The notes: generated by a model not told the origin, from the letters alone. DNA of 64,000 bases from Ignavibacteriales bacterium (GCA_026390795.1 JAPLFG010000005.1:1-64000); one strand, 5' to 3'; counted from the stretch's first letter, positions 9,363 to 19,028 are shown. Numbers and translations: made by a program.

Positions 9363-10070
9363 TTATGGTTGCAAAGTTATTTGTAGAAATTTTTCTTTAG
9401 ATTTTCCTACAAAGTCAGTGTAATCAAAAACTTTTTTAAAATTCATTATTAATTTTTCTTTCACTTCATCAATACTGATTTCTCTTCCGAGTTCTCTTTG
9501 AAGCGACGTAACATCTTTATCTTTAATTCCGCATGGAATAATTCCGCCGAAGTATGAAAGGTCTGTATTTATATTAAACGCGAAACCGTGCATTGTTATC
9601 CACCGGCTTACTTTTATTCCGATTGCTGCAATTTTTCTTTCGCCAATCCATACGCCGGTATATTTCGGGTTCCGTTCTGTTTCAATTCCATATTCACGGC
9701 AGGTTAGAATAATAACTTCTTCCAATCCGCGCAAATACTGATGTGTATCTTCTTTCCAATCGCTTAACTTGAGAATCGGGTAGCCAACAATTTGTCCCGG
9801 ACCATGATATGTAATATCGCCGCCGCGGTCGATCTCAAAGACACTAACACCAAGTTCTTTCAGTTGAGATTCGGAAGTGATCAAATTTTCTTTTTCTGCA
9901 ACTTTGCCAAGTGTATAAGTATGAGGGTGCTCTAGTAAAAATAATGTATCACTAATTTCGTTACGGAGACGAAGATCAAAAATTTCTTTCTGCAGATCCC
10001 AGGCTTGTTTATAATCAAGCAAACCGAGATCGCAGTAATCAAAAGTTCTATATGTGGATTGATTCGCCAT
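9363..10070 (-). CDS. lipB: Lipoyl(octanoyl) transferase
   Basis: LipB moves octanoate from acyl carrier protein to the lipoyl domain lysine. It is 235 aa, normal for the family. It shows RGGDITYHGPGQIVGYP, the conserved lysine in KIAAIGIKVSRW, and the catalytic cysteine in IIPCGIKDKDVTSL. Its 5' end overlaps lpdA by 23 bp. Together with lipA downstream it gives the cell a complete endogenous lipoylation route in one block. Confidence 0.96.
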   Translation of the reverse strand: MANQSTYRTFDYCDLGLLDYKQAWDLQKEIFDLRLRNEISDTLFLLEHPHTYTLGKVAEKENLITSESQLKELGVSVFEIDRGGDITYHGPGQIVGYPILKLSDWKEDTHQYLRGLEEVIILTCREYGIETERNPKYTGVWIGERKIAAIGIKVSRWITMHGFAFNINTDLSYFGGIIPCGIKDKDVTSLQRELGREISIDEVKEKLIMNFKKVFDYTDFVGKSKEKFLQITLQP

Positions 10071-11451
10071 ATGCGTTTGCAGCCGCTTCCATTATTGATT
10101 CCGATAATGTCGGATGAGCATGAACAGTTTTTACAATTGATTCATACGTTGCTTCCATCGATTTTGCCAGTGTAAGTTCAGCAATTAATTCAGTTGCTTC
10201 CGGTCCAATTATGTGAGCGCCTAGGAGTTCGCCGTACTTTGCATCAAAAATTAATTTTACAAATCCTTCTCTCTCTCCAACCGCAAAAGCTTTTCCGCTT
10301 GCCATAAACGGAAATCTTCCGATCTTCAATTCATATCCGGCTTCAAGTGCTTTTGCTTCTGTCATTCCAACACTCGCAACTTGAGGAATGCAATAAGTGC
10401 ATCCCGGGATGTTATCGTAATTAATTGGATGCGGATTCAATCCCTTCAAGGTTTCAACACAATGGATTCCTTCAGATGAAGCAACATGCGCAAGCCAGGG
10501 CGGACCGATCACGTCGCCAATGACATAAATTCCAGAAACGTTTGTTTGATAACTATTTTTATCAACTTTGATATGATTTTTATAAATTTCTATTCCCAAT
10601 TCTTCTAGACCAAATCCTTCAATATTTCCGGTCACCCCGATTGCGCTCAAAACTTTTTCTGCTTTTAATTCAATTTTCTTTCCGTCTTTTTCAATATGAA
10701 CCGTAACACTGCCTGGTTTCACTTCTGCCTTTTCAACTTTTGTAGAAGTATAAATTTCAATTCCCCTTTTTTTGAAATTCTTTAAGAGAGTCTCCGAAAC
10801 TTCTTTATCTTCAACCGGGAGAATCTGATCCAGCATTTCAACAATTGTTACTTTGGTTCCAAGAACCGAATAGAAATACGCGAACTCAATTCCGATTGCG
10901 CCGGCTCCAATAACAATTAAATCTTTCGGTTGAGCTGGCAGGTTCATCGCTTCTGTGGAAGTGATAATATTTTTTTTATCAACCGGAATTGCGGGCACAG
11001 ATTTAGGTCTCGCGCCGGTTGCAATAATTATTTTGTCAGCTGTGATTGAATCAATCTTCTTTTTTTCGTTATCAAAAATATCAATCTGGTTTTTAGAAAT
11101 TAATTTACCGAATCCGCGGATGCGGTCGATCTTATTTTTCTTAACCAGGAATTCCACATTTTTAGTAATGCGGTCTGAGATATCTCTACTTCGCTTAATG
11201 ATTTTATTGAAATCGAAACTTAATCCATCTACCTTAATTCCAAAATCGTTTGAATGATTTTTCATCAAGTCAAAAATTTCCGCGTTCTTCAACAAAGATT
11301 TTGTAGGAATACATCCCCAGTTCAAACAGATTCCTCCAAGATTATCTTTATCAATAATTACTGTCTTGAAACCAAGCTGAGCCGCACGTATCGCAGCCAC
11401 ATAGCCGCCGGGACCGCCGCCTAAAATGGCAATATCATAAGATTTAGTCAT
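10048..11451 (-). CDS. lpdA: Dihydrolipoyl dehydrogenase (E3)
   Basis: This flavoprotein reoxidises the E2 dihydrolipoyl group with NAD+. I start it at ATG 11451 (MTKSYDIAILGGGPGGYVAA), giving 467 aa, the usual size. The longer in-frame ORF would add 45 residues unlike any E3. The FAD dinucleotide-binding motif is at 10-15, the redox disulfide is C42-x4-C47 in CLNWGCIPTK, the second nucleotide motif is GAGAIGIEFA, and the catalytic pair lies in HAHPTLSE near the C-terminus. It is the first gene of the dehydrogenase/lipoylation block. Confidence 0.96.
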   Translation of the reverse strand: MTKSYDIAILGGGPGGYVAAIRAAQLGFKTVIIDKDNLGGICLNWGCIPTKSLLKNAEIFDLMKNHSNDFGIKVDGLSFDFNKIIKRSRDISDRITKNVEFLVKKNKIDRIRGFGKLISKNQIDIFDNEKKKIDSITADKIIIATGARPKSVPAIPVDKKNIITSTEAMNLPAQPKDLIVIGAGAIGIEFAYFYSVLGTKVTIVEMLDQILPVEDKEVSETLLKNFKKRGIEIYTSTKVEKAEVKPGSVTVHIEKDGKKIELKAEKVLSAIGVTGNIEGFGLEELGIEIYKNHIKVDKNSYQTNVSGIYVIGDVIGPPWLAHVASSEGIHCVETLKGLNPHPINYDNIPGCTYCIPQVASVGMTEAKALEAGYELKIGRFPFMASGKAFAVGEREGFVKLIFDAKYGELLGAHIIGPEATELIAELTLAKSMEATYESIVKTVHAHPTLSESIMEAAANAYGESIHI

Positions 11452-11658
11452 CCGAATAGTCCAGAGATGGTTTGAATTTCCGTGCAATATAAAAAACGCT
11501 GTTCTTAAAACAAATTTCAGCTTTTCTATCCCGTATGAATAGATTCCCCTCATAAATTTGTTATCCGTTACAACATAGAATTTCAATTTATAGTTTCAAA
11601 AAGGAGGATTCTATATTTTAGATTCCCTCTTAAAGCATGCGGGAATTACAAAGGAAGA

Positions 11659-12516
11659 TCATGAAAACACAATAAGGAGAACACCAAGCAGCATTACAAA
11701 TGAGCCTAGTAATCTTTGGCGCAAGTTCGCCTCTTTCAAAAATATATTTCCGAGGAAAACAGAAATTACACCGGACATTCTTTTCATCGCAATAACATAT
11801 GCGGCTAATGTCAGAGAGAGAGCCGTCATATGAAATATATAAGAACCAACCGTGAATGCGCTTATTATAAATAAATATTTTTTGCTGCCTGCAGTTGAGC
11901 CGATCTTAAATTTCTTTGTTGTCATCACTAAGATTGAGATTGTTGTGAAGATAAGAATATTCGTACATGCCATGTATTGCCATGTAGAAGAATTTTTAAT
12001 TGCGATCTTATCAAAATTAGCTGAGATGCTCCAAAGGAATGCAACGATCAGCATGTACCGGGTTCCTTTATCTTTCACTAATGATTTGAGCGGATCTAGA
12101 ATGCTGTTCTTTCTTAAATCTAAATTCAGAAGATATGAACCAACAAATCCTAAAAGAATTCCGATTAGTCCAACAAGATTTGGAAATTCACCTAGAAGAA
12201 TTGGACTTGAAAAAAGTAAAAAGATCGGCGCGAAACTTTGCATCGGCATTACACTTGAAATCTCTCCTTTCGAGATTGAACGCATATAAAAAATATTTGC
12301 GGCAACATTTAAGGCACTTGAACCGATCAAACCAACCCAGAACAATGTATTAAACTTTAGATCAATGAAAAAAAGAATCGGAGTAAAAACAATTACCGGA
12401 AGTAAATTATTTGCCCATGAAATAAAAATTGAGTCGAATTGATTAGAAGCTTTTTTTATAAAGACACTTCGAATACCTTCCGAAATTGGATTAAGTGTTG
12501 CGAATAATACCCACAT
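11659..12516 (-). CDS. EamA/DMT-family transporter
   Basis: This is an inner-membrane protein of the drug/metabolite transporter superfamily (285 aa). The sequence is almost wholly hydrophobic, with about ten predicted helices arranged as two five-helix EamA repeats; the second repeat starts near residue 150. The end (LRQRLLGSFVMLLGVLLIVFS) is typical of the family. The substrate is unknown. No neighbour suggests one. Confidence 0.85.
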   Translation of the reverse strand: MWVLFATLNPISEGIRSVFIKKASNQFDSIFISWANNLLPVIVFTPILFFIDLKFNTLFWVGLIGSSALNVAANIFYMRSISKGEISSVMPMQSFAPIFLLFSSPILLGEFPNLVGLIGILLGFVGSYLLNLDLRKNSILDPLKSLVKDKGTRYMLIVAFLWSISANFDKIAIKNSSTWQYMACTNILIFTTISILVMTTKKFKIGSTAGSKKYLFIISAFTVGSYIFHMTALSLTLAAYVIAMKRMSGVISVFLGNIFLKEANLRQRLLGSFVMLLGVLLIVFS

Positions 12517-12602
12517 ATTCCCGCTTATAGTAAGTTATGTTAGTGATCAGTTTTTCATTTGTATTCATTATTCAGAAATTCTCAATTATCCATTATCAAT
12601 TC

Positions 12603-13319
12603 CTAAGAAACATTATCAAGCAGCATAAATTCTCTCTTCTTCCCCGCTGCTTTTATTTTTAGATTTTTGTTTTTGTATCCGCAAAGTTTTATCAAAGGAC
12701 AAACTCCGCATACTGGATTTGCCGGCTTACAAATTTCACGACCAAGACGAATGAGATTGGTATGAAATGAATGCGCAATCCCTTCCGGAAAATCTTTATT
12801 CAACGCATAAAATGTTTTTTCCGGTGTTTTTTCAGAAACAATTCCAATTCTGTTTACTGTCCGGTGAACATGAGTATCAACCGGGCAGACATTTCTATCA
12901 AGTGCAAAAAGCAGGACGCAGCTTGCAGTCTTAACACCAATACCTTTGAATTCAGTTAGTTGTTCGATTGCTGAACTGTCATCTAGATTCTTCACAAAAT
13001 TCAAGGAAAGCGCTCCCCGCTTATTCAATTCAGTTATTAGATTTTTAATAGCACCCGATTTTTGTTTTGCTAATCCGGCGACTCGAATTACGTTTTCAAT
13101 TTCTGCTCTTTTTACAAGTAATAGTTTTTCCCACGATCGATAATGGCTTTTCAAATTTTGAAAAGCTTTATATGAATTGTTATCGTTTGTATTTTGCGAA
13201 AGGATTGTTGCTATTAATAGATCAAGCGGATTAGGAAGAATTTTACTCCGCTTAGGAATTCCAAACTTCTTAATGAGCAACTCGTTTACAGAGGAAATGA
13301 GAATCTGTTTGTTTTTCAT
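12603..13319 (-). CDS. nth: Endonuclease III family DNA glycosylase
   Basis: This base-excision repair glycosylase/AP lyase is 238 aa. The helix-hairpin-helix segment LTEFKGIGVKTASCVL carries the catalytic lysine K130, and VDTHVHR has aspartate D148. The 4Fe-4S loop has C197-x6-C204-x2-C207-x5-C213, the endonuclease III arrangement. It is divergent from the phosphohexomutase gene, with 96 bp between. Confidence 0.93.
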   Translation of the reverse strand: MKNKQILISSVNELLIKKFGIPKRSKILPNPLDLLIATILSQNTNDNNSYKAFQNLKSHYRSWEKLLLVKRAEIENVIRVAGLAKQKSGAIKNLITELNKRGALSLNFVKNLDDSSAIEQLTEFKGIGVKTASCVLLFALDRNVCPVDTHVHRTVNRIGIVSEKTPEKTFYALNKDFPEGIAHSFHTNLIRLGREICKPANPVCGVCPLIKLCGYKNKNLKIKAAGKKREFMLLDNVS

Positions 13320-13415
13320 TTAATAGATTTTTTTGGCGACAAAAGTTATTAAATTTCTACATGAGTTTGTGAATTCTTAATTCTCAGTTCTAAATTATCA
13401 ATTACAAGGTGATTT

Positions 13416-14768
13416 ATGCCCACATTAATGGTTAGCATTTCCGGTATACGAGGAATAATCGGCGACGGACTCGATCCGAATGTTTTAGTTAAATATACAT
13501 CTGCTTACGCTGATTTATGCGGTAAAGGTAAAATTGTTATCGGCAGTGATGGACGAATCACCGGTGAGATGGTCCGTAATATTGTTATCGGAACTCTTCT
13601 TGCTAAAGGAAACGATGTAATTGATCTCGGCATTTGTCCAACTCCTACCGTATTGTTCAACGTAAAAAAATTAAAAGCAGCAGGTGGAATTCAGATTTCA
13701 GCAAGCCATAACCCAAACCAATGGAATGCCCTCAAACTTTTGAACCGCAGCGGTGAGTTCATGACTCCCGAAGAAAATATTAAAATGTTAGAACTTCTTG
13801 ATGATGCAAATATAAAATTTGTTGAGTGGAATAAACTTGGAAAGTTAACCAGGTACGAAAAAGGATTGGAAGATCATATCAAAGCTGTTTTAAATATTGA
13901 TTACATTAATCTTGCGAAGATCCGCAAAAGAAAATTCAAAGTATTACTCGATTGCGTTAACGGTGCCGGTGCTTATTCGATGCCTCTGCTATTGGAGAAG
14001 CTCGGCTGCAAAGTGATCAAAATGAATTGCGAGAAGACCGGAATCTTCCCTCGTCTGCCAGAACCGATACCGGAAAACTTAACCGCCACTATGCGGGCTG
14101 TTAAGAAACATAAAGCCGATATTGGAATTGTTGTCGATCCGGATGTTGACCGATTGGTTCTTATAACGGAAAAAGGAGAACCTTTTGGAGAAGAGAATAC
14201 AATCACCCAAGCTGTAAAATTTTATCTCAGTAAGAAAAAAGGAAACGCTGTAGTTAATCTTTCAACAACTCGTGCGGTTGAAGATGTTGCCAATGAATTC
14301 GGATGCGAAGTATTCCGCTCGCCGGTTGGAGAAGCTAATGTTGTTCAGAAGATGAAAGAAGTAAAAGCAGTTATTGGCGGAGAAGGAAGCGGCGGAGTTA
14401 TTCTTCCAAAAGTTGTATTTGGGAGAGATGCTTTAACCGGAACAGTTATTATGCTTCAACATCTTTTAGAATTTAACGGAAAGATGAGCGAACTGAAAAA
14501 ATCATTGCCTCAATATTTTATTGCTAAGAAAAAAATTGAACTTGGCTCTATGAACCCGGATGAGATTATAAAATCTATTGTTAATAAATATAGGTCAGGC
14601 AAGATCAATCTTGAGGATGGCGTTAGAATCGATTTTGCAGATCACTGGGTGCATTTCCGAAAATCCAACACAGAACCGATAATACGTTGTATAGTTGAGG
14701 CGAAGAGTAAAAATGATGCTGAAAGTTTGGCGGCAAAATATGTTGACGAAATTATGAACCTACAGTGA
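13416..14768 (+). CDS. glmM: Phosphoglucosamine mutase / phosphomannomutase family protein
   Basis: This is an alpha-D-phosphohexomutase (450 aa), probably supplying glucosamine-1-phosphate for cell-wall precursors. The phosphoserine loop is SASHNP with S97, the metal loop is DPDVDR with D241, D243 and D245, the sugar loop is GEGSGGVILPK, and the phosphate loop is RKSNTEPIIR near the C-terminus. The gene stands alone on the plus strand. Phosphomannomutase activity cannot be excluded; some members act on several sugars. Confidence 0.88.
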   Translation: MPTLMVSISGIRGIIGDGLDPNVLVKYTSAYADLCGKGKIVIGSDGRITGEMVRNIVIGTLLAKGNDVIDLGICPTPTVLFNVKKLKAAGGIQISASHNPNQWNALKLLNRSGEFMTPEENIKMLELLDDANIKFVEWNKLGKLTRYEKGLEDHIKAVLNIDYINLAKIRKRKFKVLLDCVNGAGAYSMPLLLEKLGCKVIKMNCEKTGIFPRLPEPIPENLTATMRAVKKHKADIGIVVDPDVDRLVLITEKGEPFGEENTITQAVKFYLSKKKGNAVVNLSTTRAVEDVANEFGCEVFRSPVGEANVVQKMKEVKAVIGGEGSGGVILPKVVFGRDALTGTVIMLQHLLEFNGKMSELKKSLPQYFIAKKKIELGSMNPDEIIKSIVNKYRSGKINLEDGVRIDFADHWVHFRKSNTEPIIRCIVEAKSKNDAESLAAKYVDEIMNLQ

Positions 14769-14810
14769 GATTAAAGAGAATTTTTAATATGAGGGTAAAA
14801 AATAAGTTAC

Positions 14811-15131
14811 TTATGTAGAGAACATTTCTTTTAAAATGCTTAATATTTTACTCTGACTTATTTTGTTCAATGTATTTATCTTTTTGACAAGTCTTACTTT
14901 ATCAACCGTTCTAATTTGATCTAATACGATTTGACCTTGCTTGCCTTCTACTTTGCAAGGAACACGCGTAGGATAATTACGTAGTTTAGAAGTAAGTGGG
15001 GCTATAATAACAGTAGATATGTGGTGGTTCATTTCATTGGGCGAAATTATAACACATGGACGAGTCTTTTTGATTTCGCTTCCTATTGTTGGGTCAAGAT
15101 TAACATAGTAAATTTCAAACCGCGAGAACAT
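14811..15131 (-). CDS. mazF: MazF/PemK-family mRNA interferase toxin
   Basis: This is a type II toxin, 106 aa, of the sequence-specific ribonuclease fold. It has the family signatures GSEIKKTRPCVIISPNEMN, VIIAPLTSK and GQIVLDQIRTVDKVRL. The start codon directly abuts the antitoxin stop codon, with no gap. It converges with the phosphohexomutase gene. Confidence 0.93.
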   Translation of the reverse strand: MFSRFEIYYVNLDPTIGSEIKKTRPCVIISPNEMNHHISTVIIAPLTSKLRNYPTRVPCKVEGKQGQIVLDQIRTVDKVRLVKKINTLNKISQSKILSILKEMFST

Positions 15132-15389
15132 TTACCACTCCCATTCTTCTTTATCCCACTTCGATTGTTCCGGTAATGAATCTTTATCCAATAAAATATC
15201 ATCTTTATTTATAACCATCTTTTGGAATGCTTTTTCCCACGAGTCTCTGGTTTTTGAAATTGGCTTAATGACAATTTGACCATCAACTATTTCAAGTTCT
15301 ATTTCACTCTTTAAACCGCTGTGGTCTATAAGTGATTTTGGTATTCTAATCCCACGTGAATTGCCAATTTTTATAATTTTTGTTTTCAT
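15132..15389 (-). CDS. mazE: MazE/AbrB-family antitoxin
   Basis: This is an 85-aa antitoxin with an N-terminal swapped-hairpin AbrB/SpoVT DNA-binding domain (MKTKIIKIGNSRGIRIPKSL). The acidic, tryptophan-rich C-terminal tail ends KWDKEEWEW and would plug the MazF active site. It is first in the two-gene operon and probably autoregulates it. Confidence 0.92.
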   Translation of the reverse strand: MKTKIIKIGNSRGIRIPKSLIDHSGLKSEIELEIVDGQIVIKPISKTRDSWEKAFQKMVINKDDILLDKDSLPEQSKWDKEEWEW

Positions 15390-15587
15390 TTTTTTCTTTC
15401 TCTTAAATACGTGGCTACAAAGTAATTACATATTTTTCAACAATCAAGTATCTATATTCTCCAATTTTTAAGCACACTACAATCAACCAGAAGATACTAC
15501 AACAAACCGCCGCCTAAATATACTTGTCTCTAAAGAAAAGAAAGTGAGCAAAGGCGCTTATTACACATTTAATTATTATTAAAATAT

Positions 15588-15947
15588 TTATAAACTGCTC
15601 TGAATTATATCCAACCGTGTTTTTGCGTTTGGATCTGTTTTGAATAAATCTTTTAGATTATCGCATGGATATTCTTTACAATAAGCACAGTTTTCAAATC
15701 CTCTCTCAAAACCGCATTTTCTTATTTTACAATTTGCGCATCCACTGAATAGTTTTCCGCTTTTTGATTTACAACCGTCACAGTCATTGATCTCTTCATA
15801 TTTATATTCAATTCCATAGTGTTCTTCGCAAGCACGGATAATTCCCAAAATCATTTCTCCCTTTTTTGATTTATCCGTCTCCCTAGTCGCTAAATAAATT
15901 GGACATCCTTGGCATAACAATCCGCAATATGATATTGATTTGTTCAT
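15588..15947 (-). CDS. DUF3795 cysteine-rich protein
   Basis: This 119-aa protein matches the DUF3795 pattern. It has an N-terminal YCGLLCQGCPIYLAT, then a run of paired cysteines (CDGCKS, CANCKIRKC, CAYCKEYPC) and a C-terminal DNLKDLF helix. The cysteine pairs suggest metal binding. The function is unknown. Its neighbours give no clue. Confidence 0.85.
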   Translation of the reverse strand: MNKSISYCGLLCQGCPIYLATRETDKSKKGEMILGIIRACEEHYGIEYKYEEINDCDGCKSKSGKLFSGCANCKIRKCGFERGFENCAYCKEYPCDNLKDLFKTDPNAKTRLDIIQSSL

Positions 15948-16399
15948 AAAATATATTTCATTCCATTACAAAAAATAATATCGCCGCAATGTTTAAAGAG
16001 ATGGGACATGATGAACTTTAACTGAATAAAAATATTTTGTTGAGATAATATCACTTTTTAGATTTCCAACTATTACTTATTAGTACATAGGCTTATTGAT
16101 TTAGGAACGTAGATGTGTATGCAGCTGCATACACCAATCCAATTTCTTCACTGCCGTATAATTGTTTTTCTTTTATCTTATATGTGGAATGATATAATAA
16201 ACTATAGTTGTTTGTGCTGTGTACAATCCGGAGTTTATGGTGCGGTTTAGCTTTTGTTCTTTTAATAATCCTTACTACTAATAACATTTTGGAATTTCCC
16301 CTACATCCGCTGGCAACATAAAATAAATTGCCATCAATTCAAATCATTTTTCATCTATCACTTCTTACGTCTCACGTTTCACTTTTCACGGCAGAATCC
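15948..16399. other. Intergenic region, no gene called
   Basis: It holds a perfect 20-bp palindrome at 16115-16134 and only weak short open frames. One 64-codon frame on the minus strand (16093-16287) includes the palindrome and has no ribosome-binding site or recognisable protein pattern, so I do not call it. Confidence 0.5.
16115..16134. repeat. Perfect 20-bp palindrome
   Basis: GTGTATGCAG is followed directly by its complement CTGCATACAC. It lies in a non-coding region between the DUF3795 and DUF58 genes. It could be a dispersed repeat of the REP type or a dimeric regulator site; one copy in this window cannot decide. Confidence 0.7.
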
Positions 16400-17308
16400 T
16401 TAGTTCAGTCTGCTTCTCTTAGCGAAATAACTTATCAATGCTTTATCAAACGGCTGTGTTGTTTCAATCACATTGTATTCAATTCCATAGTTCAAGCATT
16501 CACTTTTAAGTTTGTTCATAAATTCATTCATCGCTTGCTGGTAAGCTTTCTGAATCTGATGCGGCTGAGTTGTCATCTGCTCGCCGGTTTCCAGATCAAC
16601 AAAAATAGAATCACTTCCAAAACCGAAATTCTTTTCAATAGGATCTAATATTTGGAAAACGATCACTTCATTCTTCTTATAATGAATATGTTTCAGTGCC
16701 GTAAGAATTGAATCCATATCGTCAAAAAAATCCGAAATAATAATTGTAAGTCCCCTCTTATTAATTTTTTCTGCAACCGAATCCAAACATTTAGATGTTA
16801 TTGTACCCCCGGCAGGTTCAATTTGATTTAGTGCGGATAAAATTGTTCTTAGATAAACACGGTTTGATTTGGGCGGTAAATAACTATGAATTTTATCGGA
16901 ATAGATTGCAAGTCCCACTGAATCCTGCTGGTTTATCATAACATAACTCAAAGTTGCGGCAAGGATTTTGGCATATTCTAATTTTGTGATCTTAGATGTG
17001 TATTTATAATTCATTGATTTACTTATGTCAATGAAGATATTGCAAATGAGATTTGTTTCTTCTTCAAATTGTTTGATGTAATATTTTTCACTCTTCGCGT
17101 AAACTTTCCAATCTACATTCTTCAGAGCATCGCCTTGCATATATGGACGGTGCTCGCTGAACTCAACGCTGAAACCGTGGTAAGGACTTCGGTGCAATCC
17201 CACTTTAAAACCCTCGACCACCATTCGCGCACGGAGTTCGAGGGTTTTCAGTTTGGAGATTACAACCGGGTCTAGATACTTTTTGTAGTCTTCTGTTTTA
17301 ACAGCCAC
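16400..17308 (-). CDS. DUF58 domain protein
   Basis: This 302-aa protein of the DUF58 family carries the SEHRPYMQGDALKNVDWKVYAKSEKYYIKQFEEE signature (in part) and a von Willebrand-like metal site, DISKSM. The start codon is GTG, overlapping the stop of the TPR lipoprotein gene by one base (TAGTG), so the two are coupled. Family members usually sit with MoxR ATPases and von Willebrand proteins in envelope-related operons; none of these is present here. The role is unknown. Confidence 0.88.
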   Translation of the reverse strand: MAVKTEDYKKYLDPVVISKLKTLELRARMVVEGFKVGLHRSPYHGFSVEFSEHRPYMQGDALKNVDWKVYAKSEKYYIKQFEEETNLICNIFIDISKSMNYKYTSKITKLEYAKILAATLSYVMINQQDSVGLAIYSDKIHSYLPPKSNRVYLRTILSALNQIEPAGGTITSKCLDSVAEKINKRGLTIIISDFFDDMDSILTALKHIHYKKNEVIVFQILDPIEKNFGFGSDSIFVDLETGEQMTTQPHQIQKAYQQAMNEFMNKLKSECLNYGIEYNVIETTQPFDKALISYFAKRSRLN

Positions 17309-17811
17309 TATTTTTTTGCCGTACTTGCTTGAAGAATTTCTTCAGGAGTTTTTCCGAGATTTTCCAATTCAATTTTTGCCTGCGGTACAAGTTCGTTGCC
17401 AGGGTATTTATCTAGAAATGTCTGATACGATTTACGCGCACCGTCCAATTGGTTCAATTCGTTTCCTTTTAAATAAGCAGCCATAAATAATGCTTTCGGC
17501 GATTTTTCATTCTTCGGAAATTGCTCGTAAAGTTTTTCATAATATTGAACCGCTTTCTTGATCGATTCTTCTTTTGAAATATTTGGAATCTGATACATAT
17601 GATACATTGCGGCAATTGCGAAATAACTTTCGGCGGCATTATCACTTGATGAATATTCATCTATAATTTTTTGATAATCTTTAATTGCTTCGGAATAATT
17701 TTTTGCTTTTGCTTTTGCAGCTGCAGAATCAAGTAATGTTTTCTCTTTATTTGAATCGCACCCGTTAAAGAGAAGAACAATAACTATCATCACGGTAATA
17801 AGTTTTTTCAT
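17308..17811 (-). CDS. Tetratricopeptide-repeat lipoprotein
   Basis: This 167-aa protein has a lipoprotein signal (MKKLITVMIVIVLLFNGC), with the cleavage cysteine at residue 18. The mature part holds about three TPR-like helical pairs (NYSEAIKDYQKIIDEYSS; AVQYYEKLYEQFPKNEKSP; ARKSYQTFLDKYPGNELV), the pattern of YfiO/BamD- or YbgF-like scaffolds. It probably lies at the periplasmic face of a membrane and acts with the DUF58 protein encoded immediately downstream. Confidence 0.85.
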   Translation of the reverse strand: MKKLITVMIVIVLLFNGCDSNKEKTLLDSAAAKAKAKNYSEAIKDYQKIIDEYSSSDNAAESYFAIAAMYHMYQIPNISKEESIKKAVQYYEKLYEQFPKNEKSPKALFMAAYLKGNELNQLDGARKSYQTFLDKYPGNELVPQAKIELENLGKTPEEILQASTAKK

Positions 17812-17881
17812 ATTAGTCCTTAAGTTTTATATTCTCGGCGGCAAATATACGATCAATGATTAAGCAAGGAAAGGGATTTAT

Positions 17882-18928
17882 TTATACTTGTGAATGATGT
17901 CCAATTTTCATTGAATCGCCTCTGCTATTTGAAATTTTTCTTCCGATCGATTCAATTTGAGATTGCAGGCTCCCTTTAACGTTGAATGGATTATCGTTAA
18001 GCACTTTTCTATCCGGATAAATTTGGTAACGTTCTCTATAAGGACTGGGAGTTAAATCCGGCATAATTACATTTGCGCCGACATTCAAACCTTTTATTCG
18101 TCCAATTTCATCCAATGTAGCCAGAGCTGTTGTTGCCGGAATATGAACTTGTTTAAGAACAATTCTTCCCACAGCCATAACACGCAAAGTTAGATCAACA
18201 TCACCGGCAGATTTGCTTCTGTATGGAGTTTCCGGTGAAGAAATAAAAGGACCGAATGCAGTCATATCCAGATCAAGTTCTTTGCATAGAAGAATATCGT
18301 CGGCAAGGTCTTCAACTGTCTGCAAAGGAAGTCCTATCATATTGCCCGAACCGATTTGATAACCGATCGATTTTAGAAATCTCAAATGTGCAAGCCGGTC
18401 ATTTAATTTTTGTTTGTTATGATAAACCGAGTAGAGTTTCGGATTTGCAGTTTCGTGTTTTAATAAATAGCGGTCGGCACCAGCCATTTTCCAGGCACGG
18501 TATTCATCAAATCCCCGTTCACCAAGACTTAGTGTAACTGCAAGTTCAGCGTTCTGTTTGATCTCATAAATAATATATGCAATCATTGCGGTATCAAATT
18601 GATGATCCTCTCCGGATTGTAAAACGACAGTGTAAATTCCAAGATTGGAAATGACATGAGCGGTTTCAATAATTTCTTCCGGTGTCATCCTGTACCGCTG
18701 GAGCTTTTTATTTTCTTCTCTCAACCCGCAATAGATACAATTCTGTTCGCAATAATTCGAGAGTTCAATAATTCCGCGCAGATGAACTTCGTTGCCGCAA
18801 TATTGAGCACGCACTTCATCGGCACGGTCAAAAAGAATTTGCTGATCTTTTTTATTGGAAAGATTAAGAAGAAAAACAATCTCTTCTTTTGAAAGATTTT
18901 CTTTATGTAGTAATAGATCTAAGTTCAT
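17882..18928 (-). CDS. hydE: [FeFe]-hydrogenase H-cluster maturase HydE
   Basis: This radical-SAM enzyme helps build the 2Fe subcluster of [FeFe]-hydrogenase. It is 348 aa. The radical-SAM motif has cysteines 60, 64 and 67 (CEQNCIYC), in the HydE context NEVHLRGIIELSNYC...GLREEN; later blocks include LSLGERG and the C-terminal VMPDLTPSPYRERYQIYP. HydG lies 240 bp upstream in the same direction. Neither HydF nor a hydrogenase is in the window. BioB-like enzymes are related, but the C-terminal block favours HydE. Confidence 0.92.
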   Translation of the reverse strand: MNLDLLLHKENLSKEEIVFLLNLSNKKDQQILFDRADEVRAQYCGNEVHLRGIIELSNYCEQNCIYCGLREENKKLQRYRMTPEEIIETAHVISNLGIYTVVLQSGEDHQFDTAMIAYIIYEIKQNAELAVTLSLGERGFDEYRAWKMAGADRYLLKHETANPKLYSVYHNKQKLNDRLAHLRFLKSIGYQIGSGNMIGLPLQTVEDLADDILLCKELDLDMTAFGPFISSPETPYRSKSAGDVDLTLRVMAVGRIVLKQVHIPATTALATLDEIGRIKGLNVGANVIMPDLTPSPYRERYQIYPDRKVLNDNPFNVKGSLQSQIESIGRKISNSRGDSMKIGHHSQV

Positions 18929-19028
18929 TTTATAAACGTTATCATTTACGATTCGATTGAAAAAAGTATTTTTTATTTTAATTTTATTAACAAAAACGTG
19001 TTGTGTGAATTAAAAAATATAGTTTAAT

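Noticed and set aside
11452-11586. Upstream extension of dihydrolipoyl dehydrogenase by 45 residues
   Set aside because: The family starts directly before the FAD motif; the extension looks like translated leader.
16093-16287. A 64-codon minus-strand frame containing the 20-bp palindrome
   Set aside because: No Shine-Dalgarno, no recognisable protein pattern, and it runs through the palindrome.
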